This document shows positions 10,041 to 21,590 of a stretch of DNA of 64,000 nucleotides, piece after piece. The stretch comes from Pyrus communis (taxonomy: Eukaryota; Streptophyta; Magnoliopsida; Rosales; Rosaceae). The stretch covers positions 4,867,751-4,931,750 of the forward strand of contig NC_084810.1 of the NCBI RefSeq assembly GCF_963583255.1, given 5' to 3'. Numbering within the stretch: the stretch's first letter is position 1; the number at the start of each line of letters is the position of its first letter. Both the position numbers and the translations under genes were made by a program. The notes under the pieces are model-generated. The model saw only the letters and a program-made list of their open reading frames with translations, was not told where the DNA came from and did not search any database.

Positions 10041-11821
10041 ATGCCTGTAAATGAGCCTTGTTTAGCTGGAAAAGCAGTTAGAAAGCCTTTTGGAAAGGCT
10101 GTTCAAGTTACTCAACCATTAGAGGTAATCTACTCTGATATCTATGGACCAATGAGTGTGAAGGCCTGTCATGGCGCCTTTTATTTTCTGACTTTGATTG
10201 ACGATTGCACACGATATGGTTATGTGTACTTGATCGCTCATCGCTATGAAGCTTTAGATTGTTTCAAATGCTTCATAGCTAAAGTTGAGAATCAAAAAGG
10301 GAAGACCGTAAAAGCTCTTCTCACTGATCGTGAACGCGAGTATTTGTCTGACCAAGTTAAGATTTTTTGTGAAAGTAAGGGGATGCATATACAACTTTAT
10401 GTTCCTTACATGCCACAACAAAATGGTGTTGTTGAAAAGAGAAACAGAACTTTATTAGACATGGTCAGATCTATAATGGCGCATGCATATCTCCCCATAT
10501 CTTTATGGGGTAATGCATTGTTGACTGCGATTTATATACTTAATCGTGTGCCTTCAAAGATGGTTCCCTCAACCCTATACGAACTTTGGAATGATGTAAA
10601 ACCCAATCTGGGTAATTTGTATCCTTGGAGTTGTGCTAGATTTGTTCATAATCAATCACATAAGTTTGGAAAGTTGGGTCCTAGAGCGAATAAACATATC
10701 TTTATAAGATATTGTGAAAACTCGAAAGGTTATGTGATGTATGGTGAACATCTAGATGGAGGGAGAGCCTAGATTGATTCACGTGATGTGGACTTCATAG
10801 AGAATGACTTCCCAAAACTTGGCGATACTATCAAAAACCTTCATCTCCATGAGTTGGAGAAATGAATAACTCGTAACATACTTACTCTGTATGTTGATGA
10901 CATCCTAATAGCGGGAAATGACAAAACCTTCATAGAAACCACGAAAACGTGGTTTCATCCCATTTTGAGATGACAGATATAGGTGAAGCATATTATGTGT
11001 TTGGAGTTAAGATCACGAGAGATCACTCAAGAAAACTTCTAAGTTTGTCTCAAGAGACTTACATTAAGAAGGTACTTAAATGATTTAAGATGGAGAACTC
11101 CAAACCTATAGACACTCATATGGAAAGATGCGCGATATTTTCCTTAGAACAACGTCCAAAGACTAAGAAAGAGAAAGAACAAATGGCAAACGTCCTTTAT
11201 GCCTCTGCAGTAGGAAGTCTGATGTACGTAATGCTTTGTACTTGTCCAGACATTTGCCATGCCATGGGCATGGTAAGCCACTATCAAAGTAATCCTGGAC
11301 AAGTTCATTGGCAAGCCGTTAAGAGGATTATGGGATACCTACAAGGAACAAAAGACTTGGCCCTATGTTACCAAGGAGTGGATATGAAGTTGAGAGGATA
11401 TAGTGATGCAAACTGGGCAAGTGATAGAGATGAATGCAAGTTCACCTCAGGTTATGCTTTTGTCCTTGGAGGTGGAATTGTTTCTTAGTGTAGCAAGAAA
11501 CAAACTTGTATTGCTCTGTCCACAATGGAGCCAAAATATGTTGCGCTTGGATTAGCTGTTCAAGAAGCTGTTTGGCTTAAGAGGTTTCTAAGACATATGG
11601 AAGTTACGACTTATGCTCAAGAAGCTGTACTTTTCTACTGTGATAGTATTTCGACCTTAGCATACACTAAAGATCCTAAGTATCATGGCAAATCTAAGCA
11701 CATAAATACACGATATCATTTCTTTAGGAACAAGGTTACCAAGGGTGAAGTAGTATTGAAACATATCTCGACCAGCAATATGCTTACTGATCCCATGACT
11801 AAACCCATAAGTAGAAACTAA
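10041..11821 (+). pseudogene. Decayed Copia pol (integrase, RT remnant, RNase H)
   Basis: 10041-10772 encodes an integrase core: IYSDIYGPM and FLTLIDDCTRYGYVYL with the first catalytic Asp, LLTDRERE with the second, and MPQQNGVVEKRNRT with the Glu. The frame then stops. The amino-terminal part of reverse transcriptase is missing, since integrase tail sequence runs straight into YVDD at 10890-10901. RT tail and RNase H follow in another frame (11090-11488 and 11525-11821, with the DANWAS and KSKHINTRYHF motifs) across a TAG at 11486-11488. Copia order (integrase before RT) is clear. It cannot encode a functional polyprotein. Confidence 0.85.
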
Positions 11822-12915
11822 TTTCTGACTCATGTAAAGAGTTGAATAAAAAGGCATTGAAGTTTTTCATTTCATATTTATTTATTTATTTATTTTTGAA
11901 ATGATTGTTTACACATCTTTACGAGTGTCATCAAGCTAGAATCGGTTTTTCACACGAACGATTCACCCTAACACTGAGATAGCTAGTAGGATGAGATATT
12001 TGTGTCCTCAACGCATTGGACTACGAAACCGGACACGTGTATGTTGAACGTACCAATACGCACAAGGTAAAAGTCGCCTTAGAAATGTCTAAGATGAGAC
12101 TTAACAAAAGTCGAACATGAGATTTGTTTCATGTTGAAGCTTGTAAAGCCGGATATGAGTATCTAGGTGGGCGCCGAAAGGCGACTAGGCTAGAAGACTC
12201 AGGTTGTAGCGACTAAACTAAGATCCGTATGGTGTATGTCTAATGGACTTGTGACACACTCGTTGAAATGAAGATACACCATAGCATACAAATCATACTA
12301 TATGTGCTATAACCGACTGATAGTGGAAGTGATGAATTGATCCATGCTTCAATCACTGTGTGAACCACAAGGAATTTATACGATTCCACCGTTATGCCCT
12401 TTGAACTAAAGTCTATGTTAGAAAGATGAGGTTTAATGATCATTACTTTAGCACGTTTATCTAAGACGATCAAGTTAGCTACTGTCCCAAGAGGCATGTT
12501 TAGGCAAGCAGTTAAATCAAATTAGACTAACATGAGAGCTTAAGGAAGACAGTTCAAAGAAAACACCATGTGTGATTCATTAGCGCTGCGCGGCGTCTTT
12601 TGATATTTGTTATCAAACATAAGACATGGATACATGATATTTGTGAGACATGACATTGTTTTTTTATTTCATAACGAGGGATAAAGAATGTCAAGTCTAG
12701 TGTGTGACAAACAGTCTGGGGCATAAAGCGATGAACTTCCAAGTGATGCACTGTTGTTAGTTTAGTGATAGCTTAATGGCAATGCTCCTGGTTATGTACG
12801 TTCTTTCTCGCGAGGTCGTGCGTCCCATTGCCTGTATGAGGAGATACATTAGAATGGATGTGAACTAAGTGTGTTGATTGAGACTATGCCTCACCCTATG
12901 TGGGTGAGTGGGAGA
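11822..12915 (+). other. Copia 3' untranslated interior
   Basis: Non-coding DNA between the RNase H end and the 3' LTR-like sequence. It ends in a purine-rich GTGGGTGAGTGGGAGA that could be the polypurine tract. No other gene is supported; small minus-strand frames here have no features. Confidence 0.5.
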
Positions 12916-13342
12916 TGTAGGATTTATCTTATGAGATAAATAAATATCAGAGGATATTCCACCCACATGAGGATATTAACCTCCTAATTATCTATATGAT
13001 AATTAGATGAAAATCAAGAGATATTCATATTAGAATATATTTGGGATTTTCATGGGCTTTTTAGTCTTTGTGCACTCTTTCCAACCACTATATAAGGAGG
13101 CTTTGGAGTAGAGATAAAACACAAGAAACACAAGCTTTTCCACAGTTCAAAGATTCTAGTTAGGTCTTTAGGGCTATCACTTTAGGCTCTAGGTCTTGGG
13201 AGGCGCAAACTAAGGGGCAACCCGACATATCATAGCCAACTCGACGACCTGTGAGGTTCTAGACGTGCACAGAGGGTCAAAGCAATTGTTCGTGGTTTGT
13301 AGGAGCGTGTTGAGATTTAAGCTTCCGCATAAAAGGTACATA
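12916..13342 (+). mobile_element. Probable 3' LTR of the decayed Copia element
   Basis: It begins TGTAGGATTTATC after a polypurine-like tract and ends near GGTACA. A TATA-like TATATAAGG lies at 13089-13097. The 5' LTR is not present in the window at the expected place, so the borders rest on one copy only. Confidence 0.55.
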
Positions 13343-13384
13343 TGTTCTTCCAAATTTATTTATAGTCTTCCAACCGACTTAAAT

Positions 13385-13510
13385 TAGGACTCTGATTCTC
13401 CGCCACTTAAGTTAAGAACCAGAAGAAAGTTTGTTGCCACTATCGAATCCTTGCCAAGTCGACACAGTTGTTTCAAATGGCACAAAAGCAAAAGAAATCA
13501 TCATCTTCAA
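13385..13510 (+). pseudogene. Relic of a B3 gene 5' end
   Basis: 13385-13476 matches the sequence just upstream of B3 copy 2 (around 3175-3303), including the CCACTTAA..TTAAGAACCAGAAGAAAG and GAATCCTTGCC.AGTCGACACAGTTG blocks. An ATG at 13477 then opens MAQKQKKSSSS, a degraded version of the MARNPKKPSFF start. Homology is then lost. This is a sixth B3 locus of which only promoter/UTR and a few codons remain, just 43 bp after the Copia LTR. Confidence 0.7.
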
Positions 13511-14794
13511 TGCGAAGTATGAGAGTTATTCTCCTTCCTAACAAATTTTTCATTACTAACACATAAAGAAAAAATCAATTAAGTGCGTTTCAGGTTGAAA
13601 ATATGTGTTCTATTTACCAAAAGTGGATACGTGTATCACATATCTGGACATGTACTAAAAAGAGGAAATTGTAGCAAGGCTCTATAGATTTTAATTCAAT
13701 TGGAAAGATGGTCCTTAATTTTAACTCCATTGAAGCAATAATTCTCATAACATGACTCGTTTTGACAAAAGTTCTAATGGAATTGAAAAAAAAGAACCAT
13801 AACCGCACGTTTTGATCAGTTAAGAGATCAATAGTTATATATATTAGTTGAGAAATTATATCTCCAATTAGATTAAAATTGAGGGACCAATCTTACCATA
13901 TTCTCGCTAAAAATGTGTTAAATAGGTTTTTGAGTATATATAATTAAACCTAGGCTTGTTTTTGTTATATCCTTTGAAACTTTATTTTAATCTCACTTTA
14001 TTCTTTGAAACTCAAATTGCACCAATTTGCCCTCCAAAGCTTTATTTTGTATTATTTTCTCACATTTTGTTAATTTTGTTAAAAAATCGGTTAAGTTAGG
14101 TTTTTATTTTTTATTTTTTTATTTTATTTTTTGTTGAAAGGGTTAAGACCCACTTACTTCAATTGTGATCGCACCTTTGGGTAAGAGGTGCGGCGTTGAT
14201 ATAGGGAAAGAAGGAAGAGTTGGGAATTTATGCATTTTTCTAGTTTAGAAATATCAAAAATAATTTATAGAGAATTAAAAAAATAGGTTATTATGATTTC
14301 AAATAAGCCAACATGGCAACTACAACAGAAATAAGTGGGCCTCAGCCATGCATATCAGCGATTCGATGAACTTCTTAACAGAATTGACGGAATGTGAGTA
14401 CGCCATACAAAAATTGAGTTTCATGAGGTAAAATATTGCAATTTGAGTTTCATAAGATAAAATGGAATTAAAATGAAGTTCTAAATTACACAAGAAAGAG
14501 GATAATGCAAGGAAGATTAAAATTTAAAACTAAATTTTACAAACTAAATGATATGATTGTTGATGATTGGATTGTTAAGTATAAATTAACGTGGTTATTT
14601 CCTATTGGTCACACATTATTTAGTTTGCAAGTTTAATTTAAAATTTTAGTCTCTCTAGCATTAGCTCAAGAAAAAATAAGGGTGAAAGTTTTGGAAAAAA
14701 ATAAATATGTCAATCATAATAATTTGATATCGAATGTATCATTTATTAGCGTAAAAGCTTATTAATGAACAATATTATTAGACTATATTGTAGT
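13511..14794. other. Intergenic DNA, no gene seen
   Basis: AT-rich, non-coding, with T-rich runs near 14100-14135. No element with clear ends was found. Confidence 0.5.
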
Positions 14795-14801
14795 GTTATG
14801 C

Positions 14802-15408
14802 AAAACCATGCCTAAAAAATTTCTATCTCTAGAATTTTCTCTGTGACTTCCCTTCTTCAATCTTTCCTGTTTTTCTTCCCTTTCTCTTACTTGTTTTCAG
14901 CTTTCCTCCTCAATTTATAAGCTTGCCTCAATCTTCTTGAGTTTGTCTCAGATCTGGGCTTTTATGCTCCTTTCTTCCTCCGTTGCTTCTCTTTGTTATT
15001 AGTTCTTCATCACCGACCTTCACGACTCGATCTATTGCGTGTCTCCCATCGGCCGCACACTTTAGTGTTAGATGGTCGTTAAAGTGTTGCTTTTAGTACT
15101 ATTTGGTAAGATTATGGGAACGATTTTGCGCGGGTGACTTGCTCACCCCCATTTTCCGTTCATCCAGCTTGTTCGTGAGTTCTGCCTGTTGGCAGTGGTG
15201 GCGGATCGACGATGGCGGCTCTGCTGCTGTGGTGCAGTCAGCTGTTTTCCAGATCTAAAGTTTTTGTTATTCTGAGCTTGCTCTTTTTGGATTTTTATAT
15301 TGTATTTCCGTTTCGACTATTCTTGGATTGGGACCGCCTTTAAATTTTCTAGATCATGTAATAGTTTTTATATTTAATGAAAGTTTTTAGTTTGACCAAA
15401 AAAAAAAA
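14802..15408 (+). mobile_element. Poly(A)-tailed retroposon with 7-bp target-site duplication
   Basis: GTTATGC at 14795-14801 recurs at 15409-15415, directly after an A-run (15398-15408) that follows TTTAATGAAAG and TTTGACC. The 607 bp between are relatively GC- and CT-rich, unlike their surroundings, with no long open frame. This is the signature of LINE-machinery insertion: either a 5'-truncated LINE tail or a processed transcript. The source was not recognised. Confidence 0.65.
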
Positions 15409-15439
15409 GTTATGCGTGTCACATGCGAAAAGAGTTTAA

Positions 15440-15783
15440 GGGCTGGTTTGGTATTGCTGTGCTTTGAAAAAAAGTTAATTCTGTTGTGCTGTGAGAATAA
15501 GCGGCTGTGAAATAAAGCAGCAGAGTGTTTGGTAAACTTTTTTGTAAAAGTGTTTTTGAAAAAAAAAAACAGTATTATAGTGTTTGGTAAACTTTTATGT
15601 AAAACAGATGTGAAAAAAAGCCAATTTTTCAAAGCTGGGTTTTGCAGCTTCTTGTTTTTGGCTTTTTTTCACCCAAAACTGTGAAAAAAAGCTGAAGCTG
15701 AATGTTTATCAAACACAAAAACAGCTCCCAGCTTTTTTTGATACCAGCTTTTTTTCAGAATCACCTCAGTACCAAACCAGGTC
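15440..15783. mobile_element. hAT-like MITE in the promoter of B3 copy 3
   Basis: The left end GGGCTGGTTTGGTATTGCTG and right end AGTACCAAACCAGGTC are inverted copies. The interior is about 340 bp of non-coding DNA rich in A/T runs, including AAAAGCCAATTTTTCAAAGC. It is closely related to 22286-22631. The end lies about 250 bp upstream of the copy 3 ATG. Assignment to hAT is from the terminal sequence type; no clean 8-bp duplication was confirmed. Confidence 0.75.
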
Positions 15784-16035
15784 TAAGACAGAAGAGCAGC
15801 AATGCAAAATGAGCTGACGAGAAGTACAAAAAGCAATAAATTGCTCCAGGGTCTCGTCTCCTCATGACATGACCTATATACCATAGCGAACCAGAAAAAG
15901 TTATTTGGTGAACTCTTCTTTTGTTTTGTTCTTTTATTTTTTATTTTACCGAAGTTCTCGTGAACTCTTTCTAAGAACCGGGCGCAGCAGCTAGAGCAGG
16001 TACACTCTTGAATCTTTGACGACCAGTTGGTTGAA

Positions 16036-17961
16036 ATGGCTAGAAAGCCAAAGAAACCATCTTTTATCAAGATCCTCGCCGGTGACACCTCTCAGAGTCT
16101 GGTAACGTCCACATCCTCCTCTTCCTTAACTTCCTTTATACTCTTCAAATGGCTAGAAGGCCATAGAAACCATGTTTCATCGATATATTCTCCATCAGGA
16201 TTATGGTTCATGTGTGAGTCCACTTATTTTATAGCAGAATTCTTAGGTTTTGATGTTCTTTTTTTATAGTTTTGAAATTTGCTTTGATCAATTTATTCTG
16301 AATGTTTGCAAAACCGAATACAGTCATATAGCCGACTCGACTCTACTTAATGGATAAAGTTTTTTTGTTGTTTGCCAATCTTACTTAGTGAGATAAGAAT
16401 TTGTTGTTGTTTGCAACACCGGAGCACTATTCCTTTTGTATTAGTATTAATCACCATTTTATACAATTTAAATTCTGGTTACTGCGAATTTTTTCTTGCT
16501 TGATCTCGCATAGTCTAACTAGCTATTGACATTTCTTGCTTGGTTTTATGGCTTTTAGAATCTATATGACATGGACTTTTGGATTTTAAAGAAATTACTA
16601 AAATTTTGTAGCGTGTACCGCCTGCGTTTATTACGAAGAACTTCAATGGACGATCACTTTGCAAATGTGATCTTAAAGGCCCGACTGGAATTCGGAGGAC
16701 TGTGGAATTGGAAGAGAGGGAGAATGGCTTGTTCTTCCATGATGGTTGGCAGGGTTTTGTGAAGGACCATCTTTTAGAAGCTGGGGATTTTTTGGTTTTT
16801 AGTTATGACGGCGTATCGAAGTTTAATGTCAAAATCTATGATAGAAGTGCATGCGAGAAAGATGTCGAAGTAGCCAAGATGAATGAAGGAAATCAAGCTA
16901 GAAGAAAAGTTGAAGTTGTCGACATTGACACTGAAAACGTAAAAGCTGAAGTTGTTGACATTGACACTGTAAACTACAACCAAGATCGTGAAAAGCAAAT
17001 GATATTTTCTAGCCGGAGTTGTAAGTTTTACACTATTTTACTTCTCTGCATCTAGGAAAGATTTGTATTAGTGATCTCTAACATTATTTTTTGTCGTCCA
17101 AAATTGTGTCTCAAATTTGGATTGTATAGGCGATCATCTCAAATCTCGAAAGAGACCAGTAAGTAATTATGTTGAAGATACATCAACAGCATCCATCCTG
17201 TTGGAAACAGAGAATCCATGTTTTCTGCACTTCTTAAACCATCGGAATCGTCTATATAATGTGGTGAGTACCTCGACACCTATTTCCGAAGTCAATTTAT
17301 GTTTCTGAAAATTTTCCGCGATTGTGATTGGAAAACAGTGATAGAGATCCTTGGAATACCTTTCAGTGACTCAGATTTATGCACTCTTGAGTAAGCATTT
17401 GCCTTAAATATTATCCATGAAGATGAAATATATTAGTTAAGCTGCATTGTGGAAGTTTATTGGAAAATCATATTCAAAAATATTTCCCCAAAATTCAACT
17501 TCTCAGGGGTGCACTATATTATTAGTTTGAGGCGTGAGAACTAAGATTATGAATCGTTTACATGAAAAATCCTCTAGCACGAATATGTTTTTAGTTTTTA
17601 GTTTCGTGGTCAAGTTTCAAACAAATTTATCCATAGATGTTCCAAATTGCAGAGGATTCCAAAGCAACTAGCCTTCGATGAAGGCCTTATGGACAAGGAT
17701 TCCGTAACACTTCAAGATCCAGATGGAAGATCATGGTTTGTTCGACTCAGAACCCTTTACGCTGATCGTTTCGATTATTTGAATCTGTCAACAGGTTGGA
17801 GAGAATGCGGTAAAGCGAACCAAATTTCACTTGGGGACACCATAGTTTTTGAGTTTGTGAAGCAAAGTGTGATCCAAGTTCATATTTTTAGAAAAGGGGA
17901 AGTGAGAGGTAATGTGTGTCGTCTGGTACTTGTTGCCCCTTATGGTAAAAAGAAAAGATAA
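16036..17961 (+). CDS. REM-like B3 transcription factor, copy 3 (intact)
   Basis: Exons 16036-16101, 16612-17020, 17130-17263 and 17653-17961 join in phases 0, 1 and 0 to give 305 residues. The ATG at 16036 opens MARKPKKPSFIKILAGD; the TTG three codons upstream is not a start. Residues about 8-110 are the first B3 domain (RVPPAFI, GLFFHDGWQGFVKDH, FLVFSYDG, KIYDRSACEKDV). Residues about 205-300 are the second (RIPKQLA, ISLGDTIVFEFVKQSVIQVHIF). The linker is longer than in copy 2 because a 36-bp stretch (16912-16947, 16948-16983) is duplicated, doubling the peptide motif EVVDIDT. The gene probably acts as a nuclear DNA-binding factor; its target is unknown. A hAT-like MITE lies in its proximal promoter and another MITE starts about 230 bp after its stop. 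Confidence 0.9.
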
Positions 17962-18189
17962 TTGACCCAAAATTCAACTTCAGAAATTACATGGTGTTTT
18001 TTTTTTAGAAGAAATGTCGTGACTGCAATGTAAGCTTAGGTATTTTGCACCTTTTTTGGTTAAATGGATGCTGTTGCTTAAATTAGTTCCCCAGTTACAC
18101 TGGCCGTTGTATTCAATTCTGGTATGTTGCACCTTTCTTCAGTGCCTTCTATTCTGTTCATTGCCAGTGAAATATTTTGGTCCGGGTCA

Positions 18190-18744
18190 GGCCATCTTCA
18201 ACCGAAGGGTCCAAAGGGCCAGAGGGCTGAAAATAGTCCGAAAACCGTCTCCAACCGAGGGCTAGACCAGAGGGCTGTGGAATCTGAGAGGGCCCCACGG
18301 AATCGGAGAGGGCTAGAGGGCTGGCCAGAAAATAGAGTATTCCTGTCGGTTATAACCGACAGGATTGCTTTAAAAAAAATTTGAATACAATGGCTAGTCA
18401 GCTAGCCGTTGTATTCAATTTTTTTTTTTTTTTTGGGACCAATTTTTTTTTTTAATTCTTAAAAACTCTAATTTTTTTTTCCTATAAATACCTAAACCAT
18501 TCATTAAATTTAGGTTCTAATTTTTTTTGGTTTTTTGGATCAATTATCGTTGTAGTTTTTAAATTTAAATAATAAATTATGTTTGACCCTATAATCATTT
18601 GGTTCTCGGTTGGAGACGATTTTTGGTGACAGGGCTAAAACGAGCCTTATGGCCTTCGGTTGAAGACGGAGGCAAATATGGTCATGTACTGTTTATTAAA
18701 ATATTAATATCTTGGAGGACAAAAGGGCTCGGTTAGAGATGGCC
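18190..18744. mobile_element. MITE with about 20-bp inverted termini and internal hairpins
   Basis: The left end GGCCATCTTCAACCGAAGGG is matched at the right by the complement of GGCCATCTCTAACCGAGCCC. The 555-bp body has no gene. It contains a perfect 22-bp palindrome at 18342-18363 and an imperfect 38-bp hairpin at 18381-18418. The superfamily is uncertain because flanking duplications do not match. Confidence 0.65.
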
Positions 18745-20395
18745 TAAGATGCACGGTTTCAAAAACATTCATTAAATTAACCCTCCAGTGCCACTATAGG
18801 CTTATCCTATTTTTACCTCCCTTAACACATGCACGTAAAATTTGTTAGTTAATAGTGGTATCGAGAAATGCTAAAAGACTCTTCATCACCTTGTTTTCTT
18901 AATACAATTTTCGTACTAACGTTGTAATATATTATGCAAAAAACATAAAATAATATAGAGTTCATGGTAAGTTTTATTTTGAAAATCTCTTTAATGTTTC
19001 TCTTTGTTTCTACTTGTTTGGAAAGATTACACGGACAACGAGGATAATCATACGTATAATTTTTAATGAGTAGATGTGATCAATCATGTTGTAGACCTAC
19101 GTAGTAAATATTAGAAGTAAAATTTGAGGTTTTTTTTTTTTGGTAGAAAAGGAAAAACTATAGTAAAGGGAAAAACCTCCACGGCAACCTGTTTGAACAC
19201 AATTAAATAAAAAGGTTGGACGAGCAGTCGTTGGAATAGTTCTATCCCAAACATGAAAATCATTAACTGAGAGATCAACACTTGTGATATCATCCGTCAA
19301 AAATCTAGTCTTTCTAAAAACATGCTTCTAGCTAATGTCCTCGAAGAAACCCGCCAATCGACAAATATCATTAAGAATGATCCTCAGTCTCCAGGAAGCA
19401 TTAAAGACCTCGCGGATAGACTCAAAAGTCAAAAGTCATTAAAAATTGAACCTATTTCAAAAGGTAGTTTATAAAATTGAACCTATTTCAAATTTTCCTT
19501 AACTAATTTAGAGTCATCTTTCACAATGATCCGCTTGAAACTTCTAAGAGTTACTCAAACTCTAGCAAAAGTAGGTTCAAACTGCAACTTAAATCTAAGC
19601 TAAAAATTACATGTGTCAGCAAGTAAGTCCCCCATTGGTAAAAGAGTGTCAAGGCATCGACCAAGAATCGACAACAATCTTTGGGAACATGCTAGTAAGG
19701 AGTTCGAAAATGAACAATTAAGTCTTAGCGTATGGATATAATGAATTTTAGCAATAATTAAATATTGTGTAAATTTGCATGAAACGTTGGAGTAGGACTC
19801 TTTTTTTTTTTTTTTTTTTCTCTCGTTATCTTATTCTATTTGAACGATCACGGTTAAATCATATTAATATCTTATATTAATTTTTTATAACAAAAAAAAA
19901 AATAATAATAATGTGAAAGGAAAAAATAAAAGGACATAGAAAGAAGAGAGGAGTGAGAGTTATCATTGCAATGGAACACGATAATTTATGTTTTCTAAGC
20001 TAATCAAAATAATTCATGTTTCCCAACGCGGTTTTACGCATGGCAGAAGAAGCAAAACATAAAAACAATAAAGGATGGAAGAAAAACAAATCATGGAAGC
20101 CACTTCTCCTTTGTCAAAAGAGAATAGCATTACTTGAAAATTTTAAACTAAATTTGTAAATTAAATAATATATTATTAATAAGAAATAAATACATTATTT
20201 AACACTTAAATAAGAATAATGTTAAAAACATCAAATTTTCAAACCAAAATTTTAAATCAAATGATATGTCACCAATAAAAAATAAACAAGTTAATAATTC
20301 AATTATCAACAACTACATCATTTTGTTGATTTGATTTAAAATTCTGATCTCACAAGCATTACCCTTTTTCAAACTAACATAACAACATATAATAA
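18745..20395. other. Intergenic DNA with a possible retroposon tail
   Basis: No gene is supported. About 19131-19330 on the minus strand ends in an A-run (T-run at 19131-19141) after a TTTTCTACC-type end, like other LINE/retroposon tails here. About 19795-19905 resembles part of the MITE at 57475 (GAACG.TCACGGTTAA.TC, then ATCTTATATT). Long T-runs occur at 19801-19819. Confidence 0.35.
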
Positions 20396-20404
20396 TAATT
20401 TTTA

Positions 20405-21590
20405 GGATTAATCTCAGTTTACGACGCTAAACTTTCTTGATTTTCAACATTTGATACATCAAATTTTTTTTTTTGTCCAAATTTGGCTAAATTCATAAAT
20501 TTGGGAAACTTACATTTGTTAAGTTTTCCATCCAAACTTGTGTTAACTGATGATATAGAGCTCACGTGAACACTGACTAAACGTCAGACGTCAATATGGG
20601 TTCACGTGAATATTAAAAAATTCTAAAAATTCAAAATTTAAGAATTTTAAAAATTTAGATTTTTTTTTTAAGGAAAAAAAAAAAAAAAAAAAAAACCCCA
20701 AACCTTACCGACTTCTTCTTCCTCGGCCACACACACACACACACTCAACCTTCAGATACTCACCTCTCTCAGACCATCCCAATTCCGATTCCTCAACCCA
20801 CCAAAACGCAGCGTTTCTTTTCGATGTGTTCTTCGTTTCCAATTCGACCCAATTAAATTCAATTAAATTAATTACCTAAAAATTTGGGGATCTGTGATGA
20901 TAGCAGTCACCTTCTTCTACCTTGGAAGCACTGGTCCGATGGGTCACAGTAGCTCCTCTTCTTCACCACCACCACGCGTCAAGCATGCTCCGCCGTCTCC
21001 GCCTCGTCCAATCTCGACAAGCCTTTCAACCTCTCCGCCCTCATAAACGAAACCCTAGCTCCACCTCTACTGCTTCCGCCTCCTCCTTCTTTGCCGCCGC
21101 CTGATGTGGTCCAGAGGTTCTGCATCGTAGACGAGAACGACACCATGTCTGACAAGTTTGAGGTCGGGGATTTCGATCCCGATGAGGTGTTGGGTAATTG
21201 GGGGCAGCCAGAATGGGACTGTGGCGGAAAGTGAGCCGAGCAGGTCGGCCTCCTCGATCCCTGAAGAATCAAAACGCCGAGTTTTGTGGTTTAGGAATCG
21301 AAATAGGGATGATCTGAGAGGAAGAGTGAGGATGAGTGTGGGTATGTATGGCCGATGAAGAAGACAGTCTCCGATGGAGGTGTAAAATTTTTTGGATATT
21401 TTTTTTTTTTTTCGGGTATTTTTTTTTTTTTTCGGGGAGTCTTAATAAAAGTTCACGTGGATCCTACGTTGACACTCTGATGACTGTCTATATAAGCACT
21501 ATGTCAAAATTATGATTTTCGGTATCATTATGGGATGGAAAAAAATGATGTATCAAATGTTGACTTCAAATAGTAAATTAAGATTAATCC
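20405..21590. mobile_element. Pack-MULE-like element carrying a gene-like fragment
   Basis: The termini GGATTAATCTCAGTTTAC (left) and GGATTAATCTTAATTTAC (right, reverse complement) extend into inverted repeats of roughly 55 bp, including a shared CAACATTTGATACATCA block. The flanks TAATTTTTA (20396-20404) and TAGTTTTTA (21591-21599) are a 9-bp target-site duplication with one change, as expected for Mutator-like elements. The interior 20740-21380 is GC-rich and gene-like, unlike the terminal arms, with an open stretch encoding FNLSALINETLAPP and a PDVVQRFCIVDEND segment before a frame change. Donor gene not recognised. No transposase is present. Confidence 0.75.

Noticed and set aside
12240..12751. 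Minus-strand frames of 65-85 codons
   Set aside because: They fall in the untranslated interior of the decayed Copia element and show no domain.
20922..21358. Short ORFs as a host gene
   Set aside because: They lie inside a Pack-MULE-like element, are frame-broken, and lack a complete gene structure; treated as captured sequence.
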